64,000 nucleotides of DNA from Candidatus Palauibacter soopunensis. GTDB taxonomy: Bacteria > Gemmatimonadota > Gemmatimonadetes > Palauibacterales > Palauibacteraceae. This document shows positions 16,815 to 25,395 of the stretch, in pieces. The first letter of the stretch is position 1. Every line of letters starts with the position of its first letter. Under the pieces are notes generated by a model. The model was not told where the DNA came from. It did no database searches and worked only from the letters and a program-made list of their open reading frames with translations. A program made the position numbers and the translations under genes. The DNA is taken from positions 112,457-176,456 of the forward strand of contig NZ_CANPVT010000027.1 in the NCBI RefSeq assembly GCF_947581735.1, in the 5' to 3' direction.

Positions 16815-17504
16815 ATGCGCAGCTATATCGTCTTTCTTCTTCTCTTTTCGATCAAGGTCGCGGCGAAGGCGCTCTGCCGGGTCCGGCTGGAGTGGCTCCG
16901 CGAAGCCGACGATCCCTGGTCCGATCTGCGCGTGCTCGCCCTGCTCAACCACACGAGTCTCTTCGAACCGGTCTTCCTCGCCGTGGTGCCGAGCCGCGTG
17001 CTCTGGCACCTCGCGACGCACGGTGTCGTGCCGCTCGCGGACAAGACGGCGGCCCGACCGATACTGGGCCGGCTCTTCCTGCTCATCGCGAAACACGTGG
17101 TGCCGGTGACGCGCGAGAAGGATGACACGTGGGAGGAAGTGCTCCGGCAGGTCCAGGATCCGGAGGCCATGCTCATCATCCTCCCGGAAGGGCGGATGAT
17201 GCGTCGCACCGGGCTGGATCTTCAGGGGAATCCGATGACCATCCGCGGGGGAATCGCGGACATTCTCCGGGCGATGCCGGACGGCCGGCTGTTCATCGGC
17301 TACAGCGGCGGACTCCACCACATTCAGGCCCCCGGGGAGCGCTTCCCGCGACCCTTTCGGAGCGCGTGGCTGGGCGCCGAAGTCGTGGATATCGAGGAAT
17401 ACGGCCGAGAACTGGGCGGTTCGGAGTGCGCGGAAACCTTCAAGGCGGCCGTGATCGAGGACCTGACGCGCCGGCGCGACGCCTACTGTTACCGCAGCCG
17501 ATAG
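16815..17504 (+). CDS. PlsC-family (lysophospholipid) acyltransferase-like protein
   Basis: 229 residues with an N-terminal hydrophobic helix (IVFLLLFSIKVAAKAL). The acyltransferase signature is altered: NHTSLFEP carries the HxxxxE form of the usual HxxxxD, and PEGRMMRR is the glycerophosphate-binding PEG/EGxR-type motif. GGIADILRAMP and FIGYSGGLHHI follow. By family it would transfer an acyl chain at the inner membrane, but the Asp-to-Glu change at the catalytic dyad leaves activity and substrate open. It stands alone on the plus strand, with its start 174 nt from the divergent metallohydrolase gene. Confidence 0.65.
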   Translation: MRSYIVFLLLFSIKVAAKALCRVRLEWLREADDPWSDLRVLALLNHTSLFEPVFLAVVPSRVLWHLATHGVVPLADKTAARPILGRLFLLIAKHVVPVTREKDDTWEEVLRQVQDPEAMLIILPEGRMMRRTGLDLQGNPMTIRGGIADILRAMPDGRLFIGYSGGLHHIQAPGERFPRPFRSAWLGAEVVDIEEYGRELGGSECAETFKAAVIEDLTRRRDAYCYRSR

Positions 17505-17506
17505 CG

Positions 17507-17522
17507 GCGGACGGGCGTCCGC
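17507..17522. terminator. Stem-loop between converging genes
   Basis: GCGGAC-GGGC-GTCCGC forms a 6-bp stem with a 4-nt loop exactly between the ends of the acyltransferase (17504) and amidohydrolase (17524) genes. No T-run follows on either strand, so it is at best a weak bidirectional terminator. Confidence 0.35.
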
Positions 17523-17523
17523 G

Positions 17524-18894
17524 TCAGTTGAAGCGGACCCGCCTCCAGTTCCCCTCCCGGTCGAACCTCCAGGCCTCCCCGTCGATCACGACGAACGAGA
17601 TGCGGCGCGCGTTCCGGATGTCCGCGACGGGGTTCGCCTCCAGGACGAGGAAGTCGGCGCGCTTCCCGATCTCGATCGTCCCCCGCTCGTGCAGTTGGCC
17701 GAGCGCGGTGGCGCCGTTCCTCGTGGCCATGCCGAGGACTTCGAGAGGGGGGATGCCGGCTTCCGCGAGCAACTGCATCTCGCGGTGGAAACCCTCTCCC
17801 CACGGAGTCGTCCGCGGAGCATCGGATCCCACGAGCAGGCGGACCCCGTGGCCGTGGAAGGTCCGGACCAGCGCCTCCGCCTTGGGCCACACCGCCTGAA
17901 GCGCGGCCCGCTCGTCGGCGGACGGCGGCGTGCAGGTGGCGGCTTCGGCCAAACAGTCGAGGGGGGCGTACGCGCTGGCGAGCAGCGGCAGGAGGGCCGA
18001 GTCGTTCGAGAGGAGTGCGGTAACGGCACGGTCGACATCGGGTCCGTGCGGCTCCAGCCGCTCCAGCCAGGCGGTCCGGATCGGGACCTGCCCCGCCTCC
18101 GCAAGCGCGTCGAAGGGGCCGCGCTCGCTCTCGGGAAGCAACTCGGCGTCGCCGGAAACCAGCGGGCTCGCGACGGCGGACCCGGCACGGAGGGCCAGCA
18201 GCCAGCCACCATCGCGACGGTCGGCCCACAGCGGCACCTCGGCCCGGCGCGCGGCCCGCGCGACCCCGACGAGCCACGGCGGAGGCACGCTCGAGGCGAG
18301 CGAGACGAAGCCGGCTCCATCCGCGGCCTGCCGCGCCACCTCGGCGATGGCGGCGGCTTCCGATTCCAGCGCCGCACCGCGCACCGCCTCCCCGGCCTCG
18401 AGGACGGGACCGCCAACGTAGACGGCGGGAACGGGATCTTCGCCGAAGCCCCCACGGCCCCGCTCCTCGAAGGCGGCCAGCGATGTGGCCCCGTCGCGCA
18501 CCCCCGTGATCCCGGCGGCCAGCAGCGCCCGCAATTCTTCCGTGGTCTGCGGCGAGGCGTGCGCATCGATGAAGCCGGGGATGAGGTAGGAGCCCGAGAG
18601 GTCCACGACGACGGTTCCCTCCGGGGCAGCCACGGAACCCTGGGTGCCGATGTCCCGGATGCGGCCGCCCCACACGAGGACCGACGAAGAAGGCCTGGGC
18701 GGCCCTCCGCGGCCGTCGATCACCGTCACATTCGTGAACAGCTCCGACTGCGGCGTGATGAACGCGTCCTGGCCCGCGCCGACCAATCCGTCGGGGAGAA
18801 CCGCCCCCGCCAGGATCGCGGAAACCGCGAGGAGCGGCCGGCGTCCCGGCGTCCCGGCGTGTCGCAATTCAGGCCCCGCCAACCTGTGACCCAT
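17524..18894 (-). CDS. Secreted amidohydrolase-like protein with degenerate metal site
   Basis: Start ATG 18894 gives 456 residues with a hydrophobic export segment (LLAVSAILAGAVLPDGLVG). Amidohydrolase landmarks are visible: TVIDGRGG near the N-terminus, YLIPGFIDAHASP where the family has HxH, LLVGSDAP with the catalytic Asp, and ATRNGATALG followed by GTIEIGKRADFLVLEANPVADI. The first motif reads HAS, so the second metal histidine is missing, and the usual carbamylated Lys segment is not obvious. This suggests a changed or lost metal centre. It overlaps the MscS gene by 26 nt and is likely cotranscribed with it. Confidence 0.7.
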   Translation of the reverse strand: MGHRLAGPELRHAGTPGRRPLLAVSAILAGAVLPDGLVGAGQDAFITPQSELFTNVTVIDGRGGPPRPSSSVLVWGGRIRDIGTQGSVAAPEGTVVVDLSGSYLIPGFIDAHASPQTTEELRALLAAGITGVRDGATSLAAFEERGRGGFGEDPVPAVYVGGPVLEAGEAVRGAALESEAAAIAEVARQAADGAGFVSLASSVPPPWLVGVARAARRAEVPLWADRRDGGWLLALRAGSAVASPLVSGDAELLPESERGPFDALAEAGQVPIRTAWLERLEPHGPDVDRAVTALLSNDSALLPLLASAYAPLDCLAEAATCTPPSADERAALQAVWPKAEALVRTFHGHGVRLLVGSDAPRTTPWGEGFHREMQLLAEAGIPPLEVLGMATRNGATALGQLHERGTIEIGKRADFLVLEANPVADIRNARRISFVVIDGEAWRFDREGNWRRVRFN

Positions 18895-19957
18895 CCGCGG
18901 ACCGGATGAAGAGTTCCCGCTTCGGGTAGGGGATCTCCACGCCGGCCCCCTCGAAGGCGGGGAGCGCCCTTTCGCTGATGTCGTCCGCGATGCGCCGCCT
19001 CGCCCTCGCCTCCAGTATCCAGACGCGCAATTCGAGGTTGACCTCGGACGGGCCGAAGCTCCGGGCGATGACGACCGGCGCCGGGTCGTCCTTGACCCCA
19101 TCGACGCCCAGGGCGATGTCCACCAGCAGCGACTTCGCCCGCTCGATGTCCGATTCGTACGCGACCGAGAACGGGATTCGAAGCCGGATGTCCTGGCCGG
19201 ACATCGTGTAGTTGACGATGTCGCGCAGCATGAGCTGACTGTTCGGGACGACGACGACGAGATTGTCGGGATTCCGGATCTTCGTGGCCCGGAGCCCGAT
19301 CTCGATCACGTCGCCCCAGGACCCCGTCTCGTTGGGTGCGGTCCAGAGTTCGATCCGGTCCCCGACCTGGAAGGGGCGGTCGACGATGAGGAGCACTCCC
19401 GCGATCACGTTGGAGAGCGTGTCCTTGGCGGCAAGCGAAAGGGCGAGTCCCATGACGCCGGCCCCGGCGAGGAGAGGGGCGATGTTGATGCCCAGTTCGG
19501 CGAGCGCGAGGACGATGCCGAGGGCGATGACCGCGAAGCGAATCGCCTTGTTGATCATCGGCAGCGCCGTCTTGTCGAGCGGCGTCGACGTGCGCGCAAC
19601 GACCTCGGTTTCGAGCGCGGTCAGGAGATCTCCGATGAAGCGGCTCAGCGGGAAGAAGAGGACGCCGATCCAGATCGCATAGACCCACTGGGCCGCCATG
19701 GGCAGTGCCCAGATGTCCAGCAGGCGCCAGACCGCCCAGGCCCCGCTCGACAGCAGCAGCGCCTGGCGGAGCAGCCGCACGGCCAGATCGTCGAGCTGCG
19801 TCGCGGTCCGGGTCACCCAGTGTTTCTGCGCGCGGCCCAGCACCATCAGCGCCACCAGGTAGACGAGGCCGGCGACCGCGATCACGATCAGGCTGGGGAG
19901 CCAGCGCGGAGCCATGAAGGCGACCACTTCGCTCCACAGTTGTAACAGTCTCTCCAT
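18869..19957 (-). CDS. MscS-family mechanosensitive channel
   Basis: 362 residues. The N-terminal transmembrane helices are followed by the pore-lining TM3 segment (LLAGAGVMGLALSLAAKDTL) with the Gly/Ala packing pattern of MscS. The beta domain follows (FQVGDRIELWT, ATKIRNPDNLVVVVPNSQL), then the alpha-beta C-terminal part ending with EIPYPKREL. It would open on membrane tension to release solutes during osmotic downshock. ATG 19957 is preferred over the adjoining GTG 19960; GAGAGAGGCG lies upstream. It is the first gene of a two-gene unit with the amidohydrolase. Confidence 0.85.
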   Translation of the reverse strand: MERLLQLWSEVVAFMAPRWLPSLIVIAVAGLVYLVALMVLGRAQKHWVTRTATQLDDLAVRLLRQALLLSSGAWAVWRLLDIWALPMAAQWVYAIWIGVLFFPLSRFIGDLLTALETEVVARTSTPLDKTALPMINKAIRFAVIALGIVLALAELGINIAPLLAGAGVMGLALSLAAKDTLSNVIAGVLLIVDRPFQVGDRIELWTAPNETGSWGDVIEIGLRATKIRNPDNLVVVVPNSQLMLRDIVNYTMSGQDIRLRIPFSVAYESDIERAKSLLVDIALGVDGVKDDPAPVVIARSFGPSEVNLELRVWILEARARRRIADDISERALPAFEGAGVEIPYPKRELFIRSADGSQVGGA

Positions 19958-20122
19958 CACGCTTCGCCTCTCTCAAGCGTTGTCCGCCGCCCGAGCGGCG
20001 CCCGCATCCCCGCGCATGATCGCCGCATGATACCGCCCGGAATCGTATCGTAACGGTACCGTGGCAGCCTCCTCGCGGATAACTTGGGGGATAGAGCGGC
20101 AGGAATCGAACCGGGAGTGACG

Positions 20123-20668
20123 ATGTTGAACGGAAAGTTCGGAAAGATGGGCGTTGGAGCGGCCTCGCTCGGCCTGACGCTGCTCGTCGGCGGATGTGCG
20201 CCGGAAGCGGCGGGGGAGAGCGGACGGACGGCGGCCGCGGCCGCGGCTCCGTCGATGGCCATGGTCGACGCGAGGTTGGCCGCGACCATCGCGGAAACGC
20301 CGACGATCAAGGTCTACAAGTCGCCCACCTGCGGGTGCTGCGCCCTCTGGGTGGACCACATGCGGGAGGCCGGGTTCGAACTCGATGTCGAGGACACCGA
20401 CGACATGATCGGCGTGAAGGTGGACGCGGGCCTGCCGCTCCAGCTGCAGTCGTGCCACACGGCGCTCGTGGACGGCTACGTGTTCGAGGGCCACATCCCC
20501 GCGGAGGTCATCGCCCGGTTCCTCGCCGAGAAGCCCTCCGCGAGCGGGCTCGCGGTACCCGGGATGCCGGTGGGCTCCCCGGGCATGGAGTTCGGGGACC
20601 GCGTCGATCCCTACGACGTGATCCGGTTCGACGCCGCGGGCAACACGTCGGTGTACGAGAGCCGTTGA
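20123..20668 (+). CDS. DUF411-family metal-binding lipoprotein
   Basis: About 181 residues. ATG 20123 with GGGAG at 20113-20117 starts a lipoprotein signal (LTLLVGGC, Cys about 25). An Ala-rich linker follows, then the DUF411 core: KVYKSPTCGCCALWVDHM with cysteines at 70, 72 and 73, DMIGVKVDAGLP, LQSCHTALVDGYVFEGHIPA and LAVPGMPVGSPGME. The family has a thioredoxin-like fold, is often found with copper or other metal resistance genes, and probably binds Cu(I) or a similar ion in the periplasm. It is followed by the metal exporter cluster on the same strand. Confidence 0.85.
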   Translation: MLNGKFGKMGVGAASLGLTLLVGGCAPEAAGESGRTAAAAAAPSMAMVDARLAATIAETPTIKVYKSPTCGCCALWVDHMREAGFELDVEDTDDMIGVKVDAGLPLQLQSCHTALVDGYVFEGHIPAEVIARFLAEKPSASGLAVPGMPVGSPGMEFGDRVDPYDVIRFDAAGNTSVYESR

Positions 20669-20813
20669 CTTCCGTGATCCGATGGTCCCTTGACTACCGA
20701 TCTCGAATCCTACTTGTTCGGGGGGACAGGGCTATCGGCGCGCGCAGAGGGGACGGTAGCTTTTTCGCTGCGGAAGCCAGGCAAACCAACCATCCCGGAT
20801 GGCGGTGGTTCTC

Positions 20814-21968
20814 ATGAACTCCAGCGGTGGTCGCGACGGTCACGGACACGATCATGACCATGGGCACGATCACGACCATGCTCACGGGCACGGCCATGAC
20901 CATGGGCACGACCACGACCATGGGCATGACCACGATCACGGGCACGACCACGACCATGGGCACGACCACGGCCACGGACACCACCACCACGGCCATGATC
21001 ACGACCACCATCACCACCACCACGGGATTTTCGGCGCCCACGATCATTCGGACGAGTTGAGGAACGCCAGCAAGCGCGACCTCACCGTCGCCCTGCTGAT
21101 CATTGCCAGCTTCATGTTCGTCGAGGTGGTCGGGGGCGTTCTGTCCGGAAGCCTGGCCCTCATCGCCGACGCGGGGCACATGCTCACCGACGCGGCCTCC
21201 ATCGGCCTCGCGCTGTTCGCCGTGAACTTCGCGACGCGCGCCGCCTCGGTGGAGCGCACCTTCGGCTACCACCGGGTGGAAATCCTCGCCGCGCTCATCA
21301 ACGCACTCACGCTGTGGCTGATCTCCGCCTGGGTCATCTTCGAGGCGTACCACCGCTTCCAGGAGATCCCGGAGGTCGAGGGCGGCCTGATGCTGATCGT
21401 GGGGACCCTCGGGCTCCTCGCCAACCTCGCCGCGGCCTGGGTGCTGCACCGGTCGGCAAAGCACAGCGTGAACGTGGAAGGGGCCCTGGCCCACGTGATC
21501 GCCGACATTCTCGGGTCGGTCGCGGTCATCGTGTCCGGGGTGCTCGTGTGGGCTTTCGGCTGGTACATCTCCGACCCGATCCTCAGCGTCCTCATCGGGA
21601 TTCTGATCCTGCTCAGCACGTGGCGCCTGCTGGCCAAGGTCGTGCACGTGCTGCTCGAGGGGACGCCGGAACACGTCGACGTGTACAAGCTCTGCCACCA
21701 GATCGAGGATCTCGAGGGAGTCACGGTGATTCACGACGTCCATGTGTGGACGCTCGCGCCGGGCTACGACGCGCTCACGGCGCATGTCCTGGTGGATCCC
21801 GAGCACGAAGGCGATACGGCGAAGCTTCTCGACAGGATCCGGGAGATCGCCTACGACGATTTCAACCTGCAGCACGTCACGGTCCAGGTGGAGGCCAGTG
21901 CCACGCAGTGCAACGAAGACCACCACGTCGATCACCTGGTCGCCACCGCGCGGCCTCATTCTCACTAG
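20814..21968 (+). CDS. CDF-family (CzcD/ZitB-type) divalent cation exporter with His-rich head
   Basis: A cation diffusion facilitator that would export Zn(II) or a similar ion in exchange for protons. The first 70 or so residues are an extreme His/Asp/Gly run built from DHDHGHDH-type repeats. Six membrane helices follow with the family signatures FVEVVGGVLSGSLALIADAGHMLTDA (HxxxD metal site) and HVIADILGSVAVIVSG (second HxxxD). The C-terminal cytoplasmic domain contains VHVLLEGTPEHVD, IHDVHVWTLAPGYDALTAHV and a His-rich tail. ATG 20814 with GGCGGTGG just upstream is preferred to ATG 20799. The 145-nt upstream gap has no operator I recognise. Confidence 0.92.
   Translation: MNSSGGRDGHGHDHDHGHDHDHAHGHGHDHGHDHDHGHDHDHGHDHDHGHDHGHGHHHHGHDHDHHHHHHGIFGAHDHSDELRNASKRDLTVALLIIASFMFVEVVGGVLSGSLALIADAGHMLTDAASIGLALFAVNFATRAASVERTFGYHRVEILAALINALTLWLISAWVIFEAYHRFQEIPEVEGGLMLIVGTLGLLANLAAAWVLHRSAKHSVNVEGALAHVIADILGSVAVIVSGVLVWAFGWYISDPILSVLIGILILLSTWRLLAKVVHVLLEGTPEHVDVYKLCHQIEDLEGVTVIHDVHVWTLAPGYDALTAHVLVDPEHEGDTAKLLDRIREIAYDDFNLQHVTVQVEASATQCNEDHHVDHLVATARPHSH
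20829..21032 (+). repeat. Simple CAC/GAC-rich codon repeat inside the exporter gene
   Basis: About 200 bp of near-repeating CACGATCACGACCATGGGC-type sequence encodes the His/Asp/Gly head. It is prone to slippage, so the length of the His head may differ between strains. Confidence 0.8.
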
Positions 21969-21984
21969 TCAAGGAGAAAAACTC

Positions 21985-22308
21985 ATGGGCGAGCATGACC
22001 ACAGCTGCGAGAGTCACGACAGCAGCCATACGCACGGTGACGATTGCGGCCACGAGACCGTAGAGCACGACGGGCATACGGACTACGTCGTCGACGGCCA
22101 CCTGCACCACGTGCACGGGGACCACTGCGACGACCACGGTCCGGCCGAAGGTCACGGCCACGACTGCGATGGCCATGACAGCGGCCACACGCACGGCGAC
22201 GACTGCGGCCACGAGGCGGTGCAGCACGACGGCCACACGGACTATGTGGTTGGCGGCCACTTGCATCACGCGCACGCCGGGCACTGCGACGATCACGGTC
22301 CGGCGTAA
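21985..22308 (+). CDS. Small His/Cys-rich metal-binding protein, two internal repeats
   Basis: 107 residues. AAGGAG at 21971-21976 precedes ATG 21985, 16 nt after the exporter stop. The chain is two similar segments of about 45-50 residues, each carrying HTHGDDCGHE, then HDGHTDYVV, then GHLHH, then GHCDDHGPA or GDHCDDHGPA. About a quarter of residues are His, with regularly placed Cys. It has no signal or membrane segment, so a cytosolic metal buffer or metallochaperone feeding the CDF exporter is the natural inference. Single-repeat relatives occur beside metal transporters in other bacteria. Confidence 0.8.
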   Translation: MGEHDHSCESHDSSHTHGDDCGHETVEHDGHTDYVVDGHLHHVHGDHCDDHGPAEGHGHDCDGHDSGHTHGDDCGHEAVQHDGHTDYVVGGHLHHAHAGHCDDHGPA

Positions 22309-22329
22309 CGGTTCGCCAGCTTCCCTCGG

Positions 22330-22361
22330 GAGCGGCCGCCGCCCCGGGTCGGCGGCTGCTC
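22330..22361 (+). terminator. GC-rich stem-loop between the His-rich and ZIP-like genes
   Basis: GAGC-G-GCCGCCG / CGGCGGC-T-GCTC pair around an 8-nt loop: an 11-bp stem with one mismatch. There is no T-run, so it may attenuate or stabilise mRNA rather than terminate it. Confidence 0.4.
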
Positions 22362-22418
22362 CTCCCGATCCCCTCCGCCGCGAACCTCCGGCGCGGGGCG
22401 CCACCTGACAGGTTCTGA

Positions 22419-23018
22419 ATGACCCCGTTCATCCTTGCGCTGTTGGCGCCAGTTGCCGGAGTCCTCCTTTACATCTGGTTGCACAACCGGCCTCACACCA
22501 TGCGGATGATCGATACGATCGTCTTCGTGGCGCTGCCGGTGCTCGTCGCCTGGCAGATTTTTCCGCACGTCTGGCTGGAACGTCAGATCACGCCCCTCCT
22601 CGCCGTCATCGCGGGCGGTGGCGTCCTCTATCTCATCGAGAAGATCTCCCATAGAGTGGCGCAGCACACCGACAACCTCACGATTCTGCTTGGCGTGGCG
22701 TCGATGGTGCTGCACGCCCTGCTGGAAGGCGGCGCGCTGATGCCGGCGACGGCGAGTGCTCCCTTCGCGTTCGCCGTTATCCTGCATCGGGTCGCCGTCG
22801 GGCTACTGATCTGGTGGCTGCTCGAGCCGCGGCACGGAGTCGTCGTGGCCATCGTGGGAGTCGGAGCGATCCTCGTGGCGACGATGATCGGGTTCGCGGC
22901 CGGCACGGGGATACTCCCGGATGAGCACGCGGCGCTTGAACTCTACCAGGCGTTCGTCGCGGGGTCGCTGCTTCACGTCGTGTTCCACCAGGGGCGCCAC
23001 GACCACGTTCACGACTAG
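22419..23018 (+). CDS. ZIP-like integral membrane protein
   Basis: 199 residues with about seven hydrophobic helices. Two segments recall the ZIP metal-transporter signature: HALLEGGALMP, with His and Glu spaced as in the HNxPEG helix, and FAVILHRVAVGLLIW. A SLLHVVFHQG helix and a His-rich C-terminus (HDHVHD) follow. Together with the CDF exporter and the His/Cys-rich protein just upstream this suggests metal transport or sensing. It is shorter than classic ZIPs (about 250-300 residues), so the family call is inference. Confidence 0.55.
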   Translation: MTPFILALLAPVAGVLLYIWLHNRPHTMRMIDTIVFVALPVLVAWQIFPHVWLERQITPLLAVIAGGGVLYLIEKISHRVAQHTDNLTILLGVASMVLHALLEGGALMPATASAPFAFAVILHRVAVGLLIWWLLEPRHGVVVAIVGVGAILVATMIGFAAGTGILPDEHAALELYQAFVAGSLLHVVFHQGRHDHVHD

Positions 23019-23037
23019 CAGGCCAGTTCCGTCCGGT

Positions 23038-25356
23038 TCACGGCCTCGGCGACGTGCGCCACGGCCTTCCCCGGGGCCACCCGCGGATCGGGTATCCGCA
23101 GGAAACCTCGGGCGCCGTGCCGGCGAGGAAGAGTTCGGGCTGGCCGCGACATCCCCACCCGGCGCGCAGGCCGGTCCCGGGTTCGACCTCGACCCATTCC
23201 ACGCCGTCGGGAAACCGGAAGTTGCTTCCGCCCCTGGGTCCGAGGACCCGGATGAGGAAATCCGTGAAGATCGGCTGGGCGGCACGCGACCCGGACAACC
23301 CCAGACGCGTCCCATCGTCGAAACCGACCCAGACACCCACGGCCAGCTCCGGCGTGTAGCCGACGAACCAGGCATCGCGCGAGCCGTTCGTGGTCCCGGA
23401 CTTCGCGGCGATGGGTCCCCTGTACCCGGCCGCGCGCACCCCGCTTCCCGTGCCGCGCTCCACCACCCCGCGCAGGGCCGATGTCACGAGGTACGCCTCC
23501 GCCGGGCTGATGACGGCCTCACGGCGAAGCTCGGCCGGTCGGATGGCCTCGCCCTCTCGACCCAGCACGGCGCGCGCGGCGCGCGGAGGCGCCCGTCTCC
23601 CCTCCGCCGCCAGCACCGCGTAGGCCGCCGTCAACTCGAGGAGCGTCACCTCCGAGGCGCCGAGCGCGAGACTCGGATATGGGGCCAGCGGACTCTCGAC
23701 ACCCAGCCGTTGCGCGGTCTCCACGATCCGTTCGGGACCGACGGCAAGTCCCAGACGGGCGAACGGCACGTTGCGCGACCCCTCGAGCGCGTCGCGCAGC
23801 CTGACGGGCCCGAGAAACTCGCGATCCGCGTTGGAGGGCCGCCACACGCCGGCGGGCGTGTCGAGCGCCAGCGGCTCATCCCGTAGTGTGGAAGCCAGGG
23901 TGAACGGGGCGTCCGCCCGCGGATCCAGCGCGGCCAGCGCCACGATCGGCTTGAATGCGCTCCCCGGCTGACGCAGCGCGTCCGCGGCGCGGTTGAACTG
24001 CGACGTGGCGTATGAGCGCCCGCCAACCATCGCCAGGATGTCACCGCTCTGCGGGTCGAGGGCCACGAGCGCCGCCTGGAGAGGCCCCGTCTGCTCCGTG
24101 AGACGGGGACGGATGCGCTCGAGCGTTCGGATTCCATCCGACACGGCCAGCTCCGCCGCCCGCTGTATGTCCGGCTCCAGAGACGACACGACGGTCAGGC
24201 CCGCACCATCCAGACTCAGCGGCCGTGCTCCGGACCCCAGCTCTCGCCGCAGGAAGTCCATATACCAGCGGGCATCGGCGCGCCGCTCCGGCGGAGAGCT
24301 GAGGGTCAGACTCATTTCGAGCTCGGCATTCAGCCGGTCCGCGTCGATGTGTCCGAGTGCATGCATCTGCCGCAGGACCATGTCCCGCCGGGCCCGGGCG
24401 CGCTCCGGGTGCCGGTGCGGCGCATACATGCTGGGACCCCGAATGATTCCCACGAGCATGGCGGACTGCCCCAGCGTCAACTGGGAGACGTCGCGGTCGA
24501 AGAAGAACGGCGCCGCTCGGCCGAAGCCGTGGATCGCCACGCCTCGATCCTGCCCGAGGTAGATGTGGTTCACATACGCTTCGAGGAGGCGCCGCTTGGA
24601 GAACCGCCTCTCCAGAGCCACGGCGATGGCCGCCTCGCGGCCCTTTCGGAGCAGCGTGCGATCGGTCGAGAGGAAGAGCGTGCGCGCAAGTTGCTGGGTG
24701 ATGGTGCTGCCGCCCTCGGCGATCCGCCCCTGGCGCAGGTTCGAGAGCACGGCGCCGGCGATGCGGCGGGGATCCAGCGCGCCGTGTTCGTAGAAGCGGC
24801 GATCCTCCACGGTCAGGAGGGCGTCGATGAGATGGCCGGGCACGTCTTCGAGTCTTACCGGGATGCGGTCCCGGCCGTGCTCGCCCGGCACGGTTCCGAT
24901 GACCTCGGGATCCACGATGAGCGTCGCGAGGTCCTGCCCGTCCGCATCCCGAATCGACGTCACGCGACCCGCGCCGGAAAAGCCGCGGAACCGGACGCGC
25001 ACGGTACCGCCGGGATCCATGTAACCGCCCAGGCGCAGCGGCCGCCTGCCGAGCCTCAGTTCCCCGCCGCGCCAGGCGAACTCTCCCTGGTCGGGCGTGC
25101 GCTTCGAAACGGACCGATAACCGACTCGCGTCAGATGGCTCGCCACCTGCCGGGGCTCCACGCGGTCGCCGGGACGCAGCACCAGCGGCCGGGCGACGAC
25201 ACGGGTCGGGGAGACCGAATCGATCGCTTCGAAGTCGCGCGCGACCTTCGCCTCGAAACCGAGATACCCGAGCCAGCCCGCGGCGAGGACGCCGGCCAGG
25301 ATTCCCAGCCGCCGCCAGATTCTTCTCTTGCCTTTCCTGCTTCTCTTGCCTTTCAC
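23038..25356 (-). CDS. mrcB: Class A penicillin-binding protein (PBP1b type)
   Basis: A bifunctional peptidoglycan glycosyltransferase/transpeptidase, 772 residues. A basic cytoplasmic head and one membrane helix (about 15-33) come first. A small domain beginning near RPLVLRPGDRVEPRQ resembles the UB2H domain of PBP1b. The glycosyltransferase follows with EDRRFYEHG (catalytic Glu184) and GSTITQQL (216-223). The transpeptidase has PGSAFKP with nucleophile Ser466 and Lys469, SRN at 527-529 and KSGTTN from 652. All catalytic motifs are intact. It polymerises and crosslinks the wall on the periplasmic side. The C-terminal tail (beyond about residue 735) holds a Cys pair. Confidence 0.9.
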   Translation of the reverse strand: MKGKRSRKGKRRIWRRLGILAGVLAAGWLGYLGFEAKVARDFEAIDSVSPTRVVARPLVLRPGDRVEPRQVASHLTRVGYRSVSKRTPDQGEFAWRGGELRLGRRPLRLGGYMDPGGTVRVRFRGFSGAGRVTSIRDADGQDLATLIVDPEVIGTVPGEHGRDRIPVRLEDVPGHLIDALLTVEDRRFYEHGALDPRRIAGAVLSNLRQGRIAEGGSTITQQLARTLFLSTDRTLLRKGREAAIAVALERRFSKRRLLEAYVNHIYLGQDRGVAIHGFGRAAPFFFDRDVSQLTLGQSAMLVGIIRGPSMYAPHRHPERARARRDMVLRQMHALGHIDADRLNAELEMSLTLSSPPERRADARWYMDFLRRELGSGARPLSLDGAGLTVVSSLEPDIQRAAELAVSDGIRTLERIRPRLTEQTGPLQAALVALDPQSGDILAMVGGRSYATSQFNRAADALRQPGSAFKPIVALAALDPRADAPFTLASTLRDEPLALDTPAGVWRPSNADREFLGPVRLRDALEGSRNVPFARLGLAVGPERIVETAQRLGVESPLAPYPSLALGASEVTLLELTAAYAVLAAEGRRAPPRAARAVLGREGEAIRPAELRREAVISPAEAYLVTSALRGVVERGTGSGVRAAGYRGPIAAKSGTTNGSRDAWFVGYTPELAVGVWVGFDDGTRLGLSGSRAAQPIFTDFLIRVLGPRGGSNFRFPDGVEWVEVEPGTGLRAGWGCRGQPELFLAGTAPEVSCGYPIRGWPRGRPWRTSPRP

Positions 25357-25395
25357 ATCGACTAGGACGCTCCGGGTCGGAAAAAGGTTCCCGGG

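Noticed and set aside
20829..21032. Candidate CRISPR-like repeats
   Set aside because: The repeats are in-frame His/Asp/Gly codons of the exporter; there are no unique spacers of constant length and no cas genes.
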